Of a DNA stretch of 64,000 nt, positions 1 to 11,100 are shown piece by piece. Origin of the DNA: Coriaria nepalensis (Eukaryota; Streptophyta; Magnoliopsida; Cucurbitales; Coriariaceae); assembly GCA_027186245.1 (NCBI GenBank), contig CP114491.1:6507501-6571500 (forward strand), given 5' to 3'. Positions within the stretch are counted from its first letter, which is position 1. Each line of letters begins with the position of its first letter. Made by a program: the position numbers and the translations under genes. The notes under the pieces were generated by a model that was not told the origin of the DNA, ran no database searches, and saw nothing but the letters and a program-made list of their open reading frames with translations.

Positions 1-56
1 AAAGTATATAAAAGAGGAATTTCCTTCCAATATTTTTTAAATTTTGAAAGCATTTT

Positions 57-1487
57 CTAAACAACTAGTTTAAACACTTCATCATTCTCATATATCTGAA
101 ATAAGCTAGTCATTTCAACAAGTGAATGCAAAACAAGAGGAGATGTAGGATAATAAACACCTGAAAGTTGAACAGTAAAATCATAAAATATTTCTAAAAA
201 ACAAGTAAAATTTTCAAGTATATCCCAATCAGAACTCTTCAACATAATAGGAAGATCACAAGAATTAAAAAAACCACTAATTATTTTTTTTATGTGGGAG
301 AACATTTTTTAACATTAAATATGTAGAATTCCACTTTACCGGCATATCAGTTCCAAACTTTCGAGGCTTCATATTGAATGTCCTACAATATTTTTTAAAC
401 ATAGCTATCCTAGAATTCAAACTACTAATCCAAGATAATACCGTACGAATTTTATCAACAGAATTGTTTACCTGTTGTTCTTTCATACCTGATTTTACAA
501 TGAGGTTTATGATGTGACACACGCAACGTTGATGTAGGAAGACTCCACCATTATATTGGCTAAGCTATGATTCAAATAAATAGACGGCCCTTGTGTTTGC
601 CGCAGCATTATCCAAAGTTATGGATATATATGGCTTTTGATATCAAACTCACTCAAAATTTCCATTATTAAATCACATATATTTTCACTGGTATGTGCTT
701 CATTTATAACTCTAAATCCTATTAATTTTTTATTTAAAGTCCATTCTAAATCTAAATAATGAATATCAACACATAAATAGTCCTTTTTAGAACATGCATT
801 CCAAATATCAGAAGTTAAGGCAAAAGTTAAATTTAAATCACCACATTCTAATTTTAATTCATCACGTTTTTTTCTAAAATATACAAATATATCAGATCTA
901 GTAGTATTTCTATTTCTGCTCTTATATTGTGGGGTATGTGTTCTTCTAATGTGCTCTTCATAATAAATATTATCACCAAAATTAATAGGTAAATCAATAG
1001 CAGTAATGAGTCTAATTAGAGATTCTCTAGCAGCCATTGGATCATAAGTCCACGTACAAACTGTACCATCAGTGTTAAAATTCAGTTGACTTTGATTCAT
1101 ACCTGCACTAGCTTTAGCCATGCATTTGTCTTTGTGGCGTTTCAAGTGATTAGTTCCATCATTTGGACATGCGACCAAAATACTTTTGCAATACTTGCAC
1201 ATTGCACCATCAATGTCCACACCTTTCTTATTTTTGTGTGAAACTATATCAAATGTATCCCAAATTCCGGATGTTCGCTTATTATGTCTCTTTGTAGGCA
1301 TTATACTTGCGACAGTACCAGTATCAGTATTATGTGAATATGATGGTGGTGGTAGACCTGGACTACCTAGTAGTATATTAGATTGTGCTGGAACTAATGG
1401 TATCGATGATGAATTTGAACCGATTTGTACATAAAGATTTTGCTCATACTCATTTAGAGAGTTAAAGTCATATTGAGGATGATTCAT
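57..1487 (-). pseudogene. hAT transposase with BED zinc finger, broken
   Basis: The N-terminal 289-codon frame (618-1487) starts MNHPQYDF and carries a BED-type zinc finger, visible as CKYC followed by HLKRHKDKC, then the conserved region with TSDIW. After a frameshift near 620-650 and an in-frame stop (about 570) the match resumes (277-522) with CVCHIINLIV and VKWNSTYLML, both typical of plant hAT/RICESLEEPER-like transposases. A further segment continues at 57-305. The C-terminal dimerisation domain is outside the window. The breaks mean it cannot encode transposase as written. Family assignment is firm; whether other copies in the genome are active cannot be told. Confidence 0.85.
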
Positions 1488-2007
1488 CTCCTATAAAAAA
1501 TTTAAGAGTAAATAATTAATCATAAAAAATATAAATAAATAAAAATTTAAGTAAAAAAGTAAAGCATTAAACATTATGTATAATAATAAATAATAAACAA
1601 TAACAATATATTTAATTACCTTAGACTTTGGTTTAATTTATGAAAAATAGAGGATTAGGGATTGAGATTAAGGAATAAGGATAAGAGAGATAACAATGAA
1701 TAAAGATAAGAGATTGAGATTAATGATAAGAAAATTAGGAATTATAGAAGAATGAAGATTAATTATAAATTAGACTATTAAAAGATTAGATAAGAGATTG
1801 AGAGAGAGAGAGTATATAAGAAAATGTAAGGAAAAATTAGAATGAAAGAGTGAATATTTATATAAAAAATTCGGGTGGAGGAAAAATTTGAAAATTATTT
1901 TTATGAGGGGTTAAAATAAAAATTAAAAAAATTTAAAAAAAAATGTTTTTTTATTTCTTCAGAGAGGCTTTTAAAGCCATCTTGAAGCTTTCAAATTTGA
2001 AAGTAAT

Positions 2008-2044
2008 AGCATGTGCGGTAGGCTAAAAGCCTACCGCACATGCT
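2008..2044. repeat. Perfect 17-bp inverted repeat with 3-base loop
   Basis: The left arm is 2008-2024 (agcatgtgcggtaggct), the loop is aaa (2025-2027) and the right arm 2028-2044 is its exact reverse complement. It sits in the non-coding 5' part of the hAT element and could be a transposase-binding or cruciform-forming subterminal structure; that role is inference. Confidence 0.9.
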
Positions 2045-2233
2045 ACACCGCAGGCTACTTAAGTAGCTGTAGTGTAGTTGAGTTGGGCCCTATTGGGTTG
2101 AGATGGTCCTCCAATCTTGAAAATTTATCTAATCTCAGGCCTAGATAAAAAAGGGTTGGGCCGGGCTTAGGGCTAGATTTTTCTCCCGGGTTAGGGGCCG
2201 GGCCAAAAAACCCAGCCCATTTTGGCACCATTA

Positions 2234-3161
2234 GCCATGATAGAAGCACTGATAAAGAAGCTTTCTTTATCCAACCACCCACCCACCCTATCATATCAAT
2301 GCTCTATCTTTGTGTGGTTTTGATAAGTAGATGCCACTTCGCAGCTCGCGGGGAGCCACCGTGCATGGCCTTGCGCTGCCCCCCAGTAGCGTGCTGCGAA
2401 CAGCCGGTGCCGTGCGTAGGGTGTTGTTCGGAGACAACGGTTGTCCTGAAAAACAGCCCATTCCTTTTTTATTGTTTTTAATTTGTATCTCAATTCACTT
2501 TAGGCAATTGTGAAATCCACGAACGACCGGTTAAACGCATCAAAATCATAAAATGTCTCTACTCTCCCTATTATGTGATTTCGTATATTATGTGATTAGA
2601 GGCATTTCAAGGTACTCCAGGAAGTATTTACTTCCGGGTCTTTGCAACAAGAATTTTGCATGCTCATCATTTGAGATGATATGACAATCAATCCAACCCT
2701 TGAGAGTAAAATACTCATGAAATCTGTTATAAAATCTCTATGTAATTATATACATATGTAAACTTCATGGTAACAAATTTCTTTTTGTTGAATGCACTTT
2801 ATCTAAGCATGACTATTAAGGTAAATTTAAAAAGAAAGGAAAAAAAAATGGAGAGAGAGAGCCAAACATAATCTTAGCCATGAGTGGAAGGTAACTAGAA
2901 ATGCAAGCAAAACCAAACCAAAACAACCATCACTTTCCCACCAATACTACATAATACAAATTCCCCTTCATATCTTAACGTCTATTCTACTCCAGAAGTA
3001 AACCCTCCAACTGACTTCCCAACTCACAGTTTGGTGCTTAGATCTATCAATCACTTACTCTCCATCGTCTCTCACACCTCTCTCTGCATACTCTTTAATA
3101 CACACCTCCACCTCCTCTTCCTTCCCTCATTACCTCATTGAAGGATTCTTCACTCCAAGCC
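2234..3161 (+). promoter_or_regulatory. CESA4 upstream region and 5' UTR
   Basis: About 0.93 kb separates the hAT element from the CESA4 start codon. The left part has a GC-rich patch (about 2330-2455) with no recognisable gene. An ACCAAAC heptamer at 2912-2918 fits the secondary-wall MYB-responsive element consensus ACC(A/T)A(A/C)(T/C), expected in promoters driven by MYB46/MYB83. A pyrimidine-rich tract (about 3050-3130) looks like a plant 5' UTR. I could not place a TATA box or transcription start with confidence. Confidence 0.45.
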
Positions 3162-6100
3162 ATGGTTCATGAAGAAGGCCTCATTAGCGACTCTAGCTCA
3201 AAGAAGCTGTGTCGGGTTTGTGGCGATGAGATTGGACTAGTCAATGAAAATGGCCAGTTGTTTGTAGCCTGTCTTCATTGCGCCTTCCCGGTTTGCCACC
3301 CTTGTTATGACTATGAAAGGAGTGAAGGCAATCAGTGCTGCCCCAACTGCAATACTCGCTATAAGCGTCACAAAGGTTCTGTATACTCAGACATATATAC
3401 ATATTTGTGTGTGTACAAATGTTTGAGTTTCATTACATTTTTTTTTGCAGGTTGTCCAAGAGTTGCTGGCGACGAGGAGGATAATTTTGATGCAGATGAT
3501 TTTGATGATGAGTTTCCTCCAAAGTATCTCCGGGAAGAGTTGGAACCGAAACATGGAGTTCTCAATCATTCGGTAATTACTGATCACTTCTACGTCAAGT
3601 ATAATTAGTTTTCGAAATGCTAGAGAAAAATCTATTAACGAGCATCCTTAGACAACATGTTTGCACGCAGAAGCATAAACTACGCACAAAAAACTCTTTT
3701 CTTGTTTCTTACTTTCAAACCATTTTTCTTCAAAATATGGAACCATTTTTTTTTTTTTGGTTGCGAAAAGAATAGAATGATTTCGAATTAATCCCGGAAA
3801 TTTTTGTTGAAATTTTACAGGAAAATGGGGACTACAATCAAAGGCCGTTACATCAAAACGGTCCAAGTTCCTTCTCTGTTGCAGGCAGTGGTAATTTTCT
3901 CTTTTATTTTTTTATTTTTTAAGTGATATGTAATAGAAGAATTCCTCTGATATATATTCTTTATGGTTTTATAGTCACTGGTAAGGATTTAGAAGGTGAT
4001 CAAAAAGAGGCATATACTAATGCTGAATGGAAAGAGAGAGTAGATAAATGGAAAGTCAGGCAAGAAAAGAAAGGCGTACTCAACAAAGATGACGGAAATA
4101 ATGACCAAGGAGATGAAGATGATTACCTGTAAACCCTCCTCCATCTTTCTTTTCTTTCTTTCCTTTAAATTCTTTGCCATAATCATATCTCAATTTCCCC
4201 ACACTTTTGTTCTCACCAGAATGGCTGAAGCTAGACAACCCCTATGGAGAAAAGTCCCAGTCCCTTCAAGCAAAATCAGTCCATACCGTATAGTCATTGT
4301 TCTCCGCCTCATAATCCTCGGCTTCTTCTTCCATTTCCGGATCTTAACTCCCGCCTATGATGCTTTTCCTTTATGGCTCATATCTGTTATATGTGAAATA
4401 TGGTTTGCACTCTCTTGGATACTTGACCAGTTTCCAAAATGGAACCCAATAAACCGGGAAACTTACTTGGACCGGCTTTCAATGAGGTTCGAGCGGGAAG
4501 GTGAGCCAAATAGCTTAGCGCCGGTTGATGTCTATGTGAGCACTGTGGACCCGCTTAAGGAGCCGCCTATTATAACCGCAAACACGGTACTTTCGATCCT
4601 GTCCATTGATTATCCAGTTGATAAGGTGACATGTTATGTATCGGACGATGGTGCTTCCATGCTTCTTTTCGATTCGTTGTCTGAAACTGCTGAGTTTGCG
4701 AGAAGGTGGGTCCCTTTTTGTAAGAAGTACAGTGTTGAGCCGAGGGCGCCTGAGTTTTACTTCTCACAGAAGATTGATTACTTGAAAGATAAGGTGCTTG
4801 CGAGCTTTGTCAAGGAGCGCAGAGCTATGAAGGTAGGGAAAACAGATAAAAGCAAAGAAAGAAAGAAAGAAATATTATTTCTCTTCTTTTTTTTCTTTTT
4901 TCTTTTTTTTTTCTTACTTTCCTTTCAATATATTAATTATGAAAGTGATATTGTGTTGTCTCTTAGAGAGAGTATGAAGAGTTCAAAGTGAGGATAAATG
5001 CATTGGTGGCAAAGGCACAGAAGAAACCCGAAGAAGGATGGGTTATGCAAGATGGCACTCCTTGGCCGGGGAACAACACTCGTGATCATCCCGGAATGAT
5101 TCAGGTTACTAATAATTGATTGGTCTTTCACCAAGGGAAGAATTGTAATGATTTTATGGACATTTTGTAGTTCTTGAAAATGACTTTTTTCTTTTTTTTT
5201 GGGTTCGTAGGTTTATCTAGGAAGTGAGGGTGCACTAGATGTAGAAGGCAAGGAATTGCCACGACTAGTGTACATTTCCCGTGAGAAACGACCTGGCTAT
5301 CAACATCACAAGAAAGCCGGTGCTATGAATGCTCTAGTGAGTAGCTCTAGAATTTCACATTTCCAATAATATTTCTTCACGTATTAATTGAACATTAAAT
5401 TACCATGCTGATGGACAATAGGTTCGAGTTTCTGCCGTGCTTACAAATGCTCCTTTTATGCTGAATCTGGATTGTGATCACTACATAAACAACAGCAAGG
5501 CCGTAAGAGAAGCAATGTGCTTTCTAATGGATCCTCAGCTGGGTAAGAAGCTCTGCTATGTCCAATTCCCACAAAGATTCGACGGTATAGATCGCCACGA
5601 TAGATATGCTAATCGCAATATCGTCTTTTTTGATGTAAGTACTACAACAATTGCTAACTATCGAAATTACTCCCACGGTCATTTTGATGTATATTTTCTT
5701 TTTCAAATATAGATTAACATGAGAGGCTTAGATGGAATCCAAGGCCCGGTGTATGTCGGGACAGGATGTGTCTTTAACCGGCAGGCCTTGTACGGATATG
5801 ACCCACCCGTTTCAGAGAAACGGCCCAAGATGACATGTGATTGCTGGCCTTCATGGTGCTGCTGTTGTTGTGGTGGTTCAAGGAAGTCTAAGTCAAAGAA
5901 GAAAGTGGAAAGCAGAGGTTTGCTCGGTGGGCTCTACTCGAAGAATAAGAAAATGATGGGGAAGAATCATGTCCGGAAAGGGTCTTCTGGACCGGTTTTT
6001 GATCTTGAAGAGATTGAAGAAGGGCTTGAAGGCTATGATGAGTTGGAGAAATCATCTCTCATGTCACAGAAGAATTTCGAGAAACGGTTCGGTCAATCTC

Positions 6101-7536
6101 CGGTTTTTATTGCATCAACTCTTATGGAAGATGGGGGTTTACCTGAAGGAACCAATAATAGGGGATCACTAATTAAGGAGGCTATTCATGTCATAAGCTG
6201 TGGATATGAAGAGAAAACCGAATGGGGCAAAGAGGTGAGGGTTAGCTATAAGAGAAATTCTTTGGTGAACCAAACTTAAAATCCAAATTTACATTGCATC
6301 CAATGATGAGTTATCATGTCATGGTTATCATGTCATGGTTACTTTTTTCGAAGTCAGCAAATTACTCGATATGATTGATATGATCAACTTTTTTTATTGG
6401 ATGCAGTGTAAATTTCAAATTTTAAGCTTGCCTCACTGAAGGACTCCATTCAAAATCAATTCTTTGTCGATTTAAACAACCCTGTTGACTTGTTTGTTCC
6501 TTTATGGTTTTTGGCAGATTGGTTGGATTTATGGTTCGGTCACGGAAGATATCCTAACAGGCTTCAAAATGCATTGTAGAGGATGGAAATCAGTTTATTG
6601 CATGCCAAAGAGGCCAGCTTTCAAGGGATCAGCCCCGATAAATCTATCAGACCGATTGCACCAAGTTCTTAGATGGGCTCTAGGTTCAGTTGAAATTTTC
6701 CTTAGCCGGCATTGCCCTTTATGGTATGGCTATGGAGGGAAATTAAAATGGCTAGAGAGGCTTGCTTACATAAACACCATTGTCTATCCCTTCACTTCCA
6801 TCCCCTTACTCGCCTATTGCACTATTCCTGCCGTTTGTCTTCTCACTGGAAAATTCATCGTCCCCACTGTAAGTGTAACTCAGTCAAGAAATTTCAAATA
6901 CAAGACATTATAGATTTTGATTAATTATGAGTTTTTTTTCCTCCTTTTTGGCAGCTGAATAACTTTGCTAGCATATGGTTTATGGCTCTATTCTTATCCA
7001 TCATTACAACGTCCATTTTAGAGCTTAGATGGAGTAATGTGAGCATAGAGGATTTATGGCGAAACGAGCAATTTTGGGTCATAGGAGGTGTCTCTGCTCA
7101 TATTTTTGCCGTTTTCCAAGGCCTTCTTAAGGTTCTTGCTGGTGTAGATACTAACTTTACAGTGACATCAAAAGCAGCAGATGATGCCGAATTTGGTGAC
7201 CTCTACCTCTTTAAATGGACTACTCTTCTTATCCCGCCTACCACTTTGATCATCTTGAACATGGTGGGTGTCGTGGCCGGAGTTTCTGATGCTATAAACA
7301 ATGGATATGGCTCATGGGGCCCACTTTTCGGGAAACTGTTTTTCGCCTTCTGGGTTATTGTTCATCTCTATCCTTTCCTTAAGGGTTTGATGGGAAGGCA
7401 GAATAGGACACCAACTATTGTGGTTTTGTGGTCAGTCCTTCTTGCTTCAATCTTTTCATTGATCTGGGTTAGGATCGATCCTTTCTTGCCCAAGCAAACT
7501 GGTCCTGTTCTTAAACAATGTGGGGTAGAGTGCTAG
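3162..7536 (+). CDS. CESA4: Cellulose synthase A catalytic subunit 4 (secondary wall)
   Basis: Plasma-membrane glycosyltransferase (GT2) that polymerises UDP-glucose into beta-1,4-glucan; in Arabidopsis CESA4/IRX5 works with CESA7 and CESA8 in xylem secondary walls. Exons by eye: 3162-3375, 3451-3572, 3821-3890, 3975-4128, 4220-4832, 4967-5104, 5211-5336, 5422-5634, 5713-6234, 6518-6868, 6955-7536. Together they give 3105 nt, 1034 aa, with all junctions GT-AG and in frame. Zinc-finger cysteines are at residues 17, 20, 37, 40, 45, 48, 60 and 63. Two N-terminal membrane helices lie at about 210-227 and 238-256. Catalytic motifs are DDG (329-331), DCD (496-498), TED (733-735) and QVLRW (773-777), followed by the C-terminal membrane helices. 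The plant-conserved and class-specific regions and the C-terminal KQCGVEC match CESA4 rather than CESA7 or CESA8. The start is the first ATG in frame with the zinc finger; 24 bases of open frame upstream begin with TTG. No break was seen. Confidence 0.97.
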
Positions 7537-8016
7537 TCTTTTTTGGTGGGTATTGAACAAAGATTGTCTTTGGTTGATGAAAGAAACATAAAGGAACTTT
7601 TAAGGGCCTGTAATAAATATGTATACACAGTGGGAGTTAACATTGGCCTGTAATTTTGACTATTATTATTTTACTCATTATGAAATTTCAATCTGCATTT
7701 GTTATTGTTTACTGTTTCAACTTGTCTTCTTCTTTTCTTCTGTTTCAAGTGCTTTGAAACAATATAGATATAAACCAATGAAAGATTACAGCAGTAACAC
7801 AGCCAAATAAAACAATATAGATATCAACCAATGAAAGATTACAACACACAACTAGATCCTATCAGATTTGAAATTCACAAAAAATTAGGCAGAAACAAAA
7901 AAAAAATTAAATAAATAATATAGAATACACAAATACAACACTCCAGACCACCTCACAGTCTTGTATAATATAATTCTAAAAGTATGTAGATGCAAGTGTA
8001 GAAGATAAGGCTTCCT
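7537..8016. other. Short convergent intergenic region with 3' UTRs
   Basis: Only 480 bases separate the CESA4 stop from the stop of the minus-strand neighbour, so both 3' UTRs must end here. An aataaat hexamer-like site at about 7613 may serve CESA4. A 37-bp unit at 7757-7793 recurs at 7810-7846 (period 53) with one or two changes. Confidence 0.7.
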
Positions 8017-9699
8017 TCAATCCCCTCCTCTATTCAAAGCTCTCTCCAACCTCGTCTCAAATGGAGTAGAGTGCCAATTCACTCTCTTATCCTGAACCCA
8101 CAAAACTCAATCAGAAATCCAACTTTCACTTACTTCAGAAGATAAATAAAAAATCGAAAACACTCGCCTCTCATCCTATTTCACATTTACCTCTCTATAC
8201 TTGCTGGTAGTATTTGGTATCCCTTTAAGAGAAGAGGCCGATCCGGCTTGCCAGTGCGAACCTACTGTTCCAATAATTGCATTCTCATCAGGGCTTCTAT
8301 TAGGCGACTTCCTTGGAGAAGAAGCACAAGTAGAAGCCGAAAATTGCTTAAGCTCATCTACAGTCAATGCGCCTAAAATCGGTCTTTCTTCTGGGCTCAT
8401 CATTTTTGTTGGTGGTGTTGTTTTGGGTGAAACCAACCAGTTTGAAAGACTAGCATCAACAGCCACTTCATTGTTTGACTTCTTATTTTGATTGCGTTTT
8501 GACTGGAAACAGAATGAAACTTCTGAGTGAAATGAATTCTTAATCGAATTCCCTTTCTCTGGATTCTTTGATGGAGCTGTCTTTGCTTTAACTGCCTTCC
8601 ATTGTGATAGATTCTCTACTGGGTTCAAAACAGGATGAACATAAGTACTTCTATCTCTTACATTTCGGTTTGATCCGATATTCAATTCCTTTTCAAGCAA
8701 TCCACATGCTGTCTTAGAGTTGTCAATTTCTTCAGTGAAAACTTGAACCGATGAAATTCCCCTCATTGATTCTTTGATATCATCTTGATCATCATAATCA
8801 CTGAAGTCATCATCATCATCATCGCTGATGTCATCATCAGCATAATCTAATGCTTCATCTTCATCATCACTGTCCCTACAATTCTGATACCTGTGATTAG
8901 GATTAGGAGGGTAAGATCCAGTGCTTGAAGTAGCAGAGCTATCGTCGGATGAAGAAGACCCAGGCGGCCTTATTTTTGATAATGAGTTCTTCTCCTCTTG
9001 CTTCCAGCCATCTTTTTCAGGCTTGATTACAAGTAGAGGGTCAGCTTCTTCATGAGATATTATAACAGGGTCATAGGTTTTGACATTTGAGTCAAAAGTT
9101 ACTTTCTTTCTGGTACTTAAGTTCAGTTGCTCATCTCCCTCAGGTTTATTATCCGTACTGCAACAATAACCCATAATATTCATAATTAAAAACTTATAAT
9201 CCTGGAAAAAATAAAATAAGATAAAGGGAAAATCAATTTGAATACTTACCCAGGTTCCAAAACAGGAGTGATTGGTTTATCAGGGACAGTGTGGACAGAA
9301 GAGAAAGAAGAAGCCCGTGGCTTGGAAGAAGTTGGATTTCTCTGCAATAATACGAAATTAAAACAATTAGTAAGTAAAGCTGGAAAATTTTATTTCTGGA
9401 GATCTTTTTGGCTGCTGAGAAAACTCCGGAAAGGAGAAGCAAATATACTACTATGATATTGTATATTTTCTAACAAACCAAAAAAACAAAACAAAAAAAC
9501 CCCCAAAAAGGAAAGTCCAGAATTAAAAGCAGAATTTTTTTTTTGTTTGATTTGCTTCTACTTTCTTAGCAACCAAACAGAAGGGTAAGCTTGGAAGTGT
9601 AATGGTGCTTACTTGATCTCTAGGTCGAACCTTACGCCTCTGTTTCTTCTGTTTCTCGTTCTCTTGGGAAGAACCAAAACATGCAAGAAAGCAACCCAT
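8017..9699 (-). CDS. Acidic MGCF-type plant protein, possibly lipid-anchored, function unknown
   Basis: Exons on the minus strand: 9613-9699, 9250-9341, 8191-9157 and 8017-8091. They sum to 1221 nt (406 aa) with GT-AG junctions and frame kept. The last exon (DKRVNWHSTPFETRLERALN) is short; without it the frame would read into a stop just past the true donor at 8190. The protein starts MGCFLACFGSS: Gly2 with Cys3 and Cys7 fits N-myristoylation plus palmitoylation, so membrane attachment is plausible (inference). KVTF at about residues 78-81 fits the RVxF docking motif for protein phosphatase 1. A strongly acidic run of Asp/Glu/Ser lies at about 155-186. The rest is Ser/Lys-rich and probably disordered. 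It resembles a conserved plant family with the same start and end signatures; a relation to JASON-type MGCF proteins is possible but unproven. Confidence 0.85.
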
Positions 9700-11100
9700 C
9701 TCTGTTTCTCTCTCCCCAAAGAAAATTATGGGTCTAAAGTGTTCTGCAACGAAGATCTAGTTAATGGGTTCTCATAGTTTAATAATTTAGAGAGCTAAGA
9801 AGAAAAGGAGAGTGAGAGGGAGGGGGAGGGGGAGTTAATGAAATTCAAGAGGAGATGAAGAGAAAAAGCAAGTGGGGTAAAGGACAAAACGGTAAAGAAA
9901 TTTGAAGTTTAGCCGCCTAGGAGTAGGTCTTTTCTTTCTATTCTTTATTTTATTTATTTATTTTTAATCAATATTTGTTTGGAAAAGGCAAGTGACCGTT
10001 ACAATCATAATTGTCGAGAGGGATCAGAAGCTACCATCACAGCTGACAGCCTTTAACTGTAAAGGCATCCAATTTGTGCAGATTTTCTTACGCTGATTGA
10101 TTTTCTACCGTTGGATCAAGTCCCATGAGTTTTTTAAGGCTATCTTAGCAACACTTCTTTCCTTTAATATTTATAAAATTAATTTTTATAATAATTATAA
10201 AAAATTATGTCAAAATATAAAATTATTTTTTAAGATATAAAATTTATTTGACATCTTTATTTTGTTAATTAATTTTTTTTTACAATCGAGATATTAACAC
10301 ACCAATGTTAATATTATAAGTCTAATTTAAAACACATTTTTGATCCTCAATTGTAAACCTCTATTTCAAATACTCAAATCTATTTAGTTCAAATTTTCTT
10401 GCATTAATTTTATAGAAATAAAAATTTGAACAAACCAACTCTAATAATGAGAAATAAATATCTTATTTTATCTTGTTTTTTATTATCATATTAATCACGA
10501 ACTTAGTGATATTTTCACCAATTTTAATAATGGTGCTTGCCATCATTCATTTGTCTTTATTTCCTCACTCTTGTGGGACAAATTGTCTCTCATCAGAGAG
10601 CCCAAACTCAGGTTAAGTGGAGACAAATAGGTAAAATTAAAAATCAATTTTATAAAAAATCATATTTCATTTTTTTGACCTTTTTTTCTTTAATTTCAAA
10701 ACCTGATTTTCGTATCTCTCTAACACAAAAATAATTACCAAATACTCTTATCTTCTACACAAAAACATTTTTCATTTTCTAAAATCCAAAAAATATTTTT
10801 GGAAAATGTTTCAAAGTAGACCTTAATATTTGATGTGCGCTTTAACAAATAAGTACTACCACTACGATTGGACTCGTGAAATAACTAGTTTACGGCATCA
10901 GACAATGGGGGAGATTCGGTACCTATCCCTAGCATGTCGGTTTATGTTTGTGTGAAGATCTCAGCCATTAATTTAAATTCAATGGCTGAAGAAGTGCCAC
11001 GTCGAAAGTGGCTTGCAAAAAAAGCATGTATTATATAAAATGACATAAGGCTAAACTTCAAATTGTATTTCATATGTATGTTTGTCATTCACCTTTACAG
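9700..11100. other. Intergenic DNA upstream of the MGCF gene
   Basis: It begins with a purine-rich leader and promoter for the minus-strand gene (about 9700-9910), then becomes AT-rich with no coding signal. A 9-bp inverted repeat, tcagccatt (10961-10969) and aatggctga (10981-10989), flanks an 11-base AT-rich loop; it may be a MITE remnant, but no target duplication was found. Confidence 0.5.

Larger units (their letters stand above)
1..2233 (-). mobile_element. hAT DNA transposon, truncated by window edge
   Basis: This is the 5' part of a hAT-superfamily element read on the minus strand; the rest lies off the left edge. It holds a broken transposase (57-1487), a non-coding stretch with a perfect 17-bp hairpin (2008-2044), and a GC-rich subterminal stretch (about 2159-2222) of ggcccgg-type runs. 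On the minus strand it begins near 2233 with a taatggtgccaaaatggg-like end, which resembles plant hAT terminal inverted repeats. The partner end and the 8-bp target duplication cannot be checked in this window, so the exact end is an estimate. Confidence 0.7.

Noticed and set aside
2296..2513. Overlapping 60-65-codon frames on both strands in a GC-rich patch
   Set aside because: No start context, no domain and frames on both strands; typical of GC-rich non-coding DNA.
3138..3161. Upstream extension of the CESA4 frame beginning at TTG
   Set aside because: TTG is not a usual plant nuclear start; the ATG at 3162 gives the expected short CESA4 N-terminus.
8201..8491. 96-codon plus-strand frame opposite the MGCF gene
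   Set aside because: Antisense shadow of a well-supported exon.
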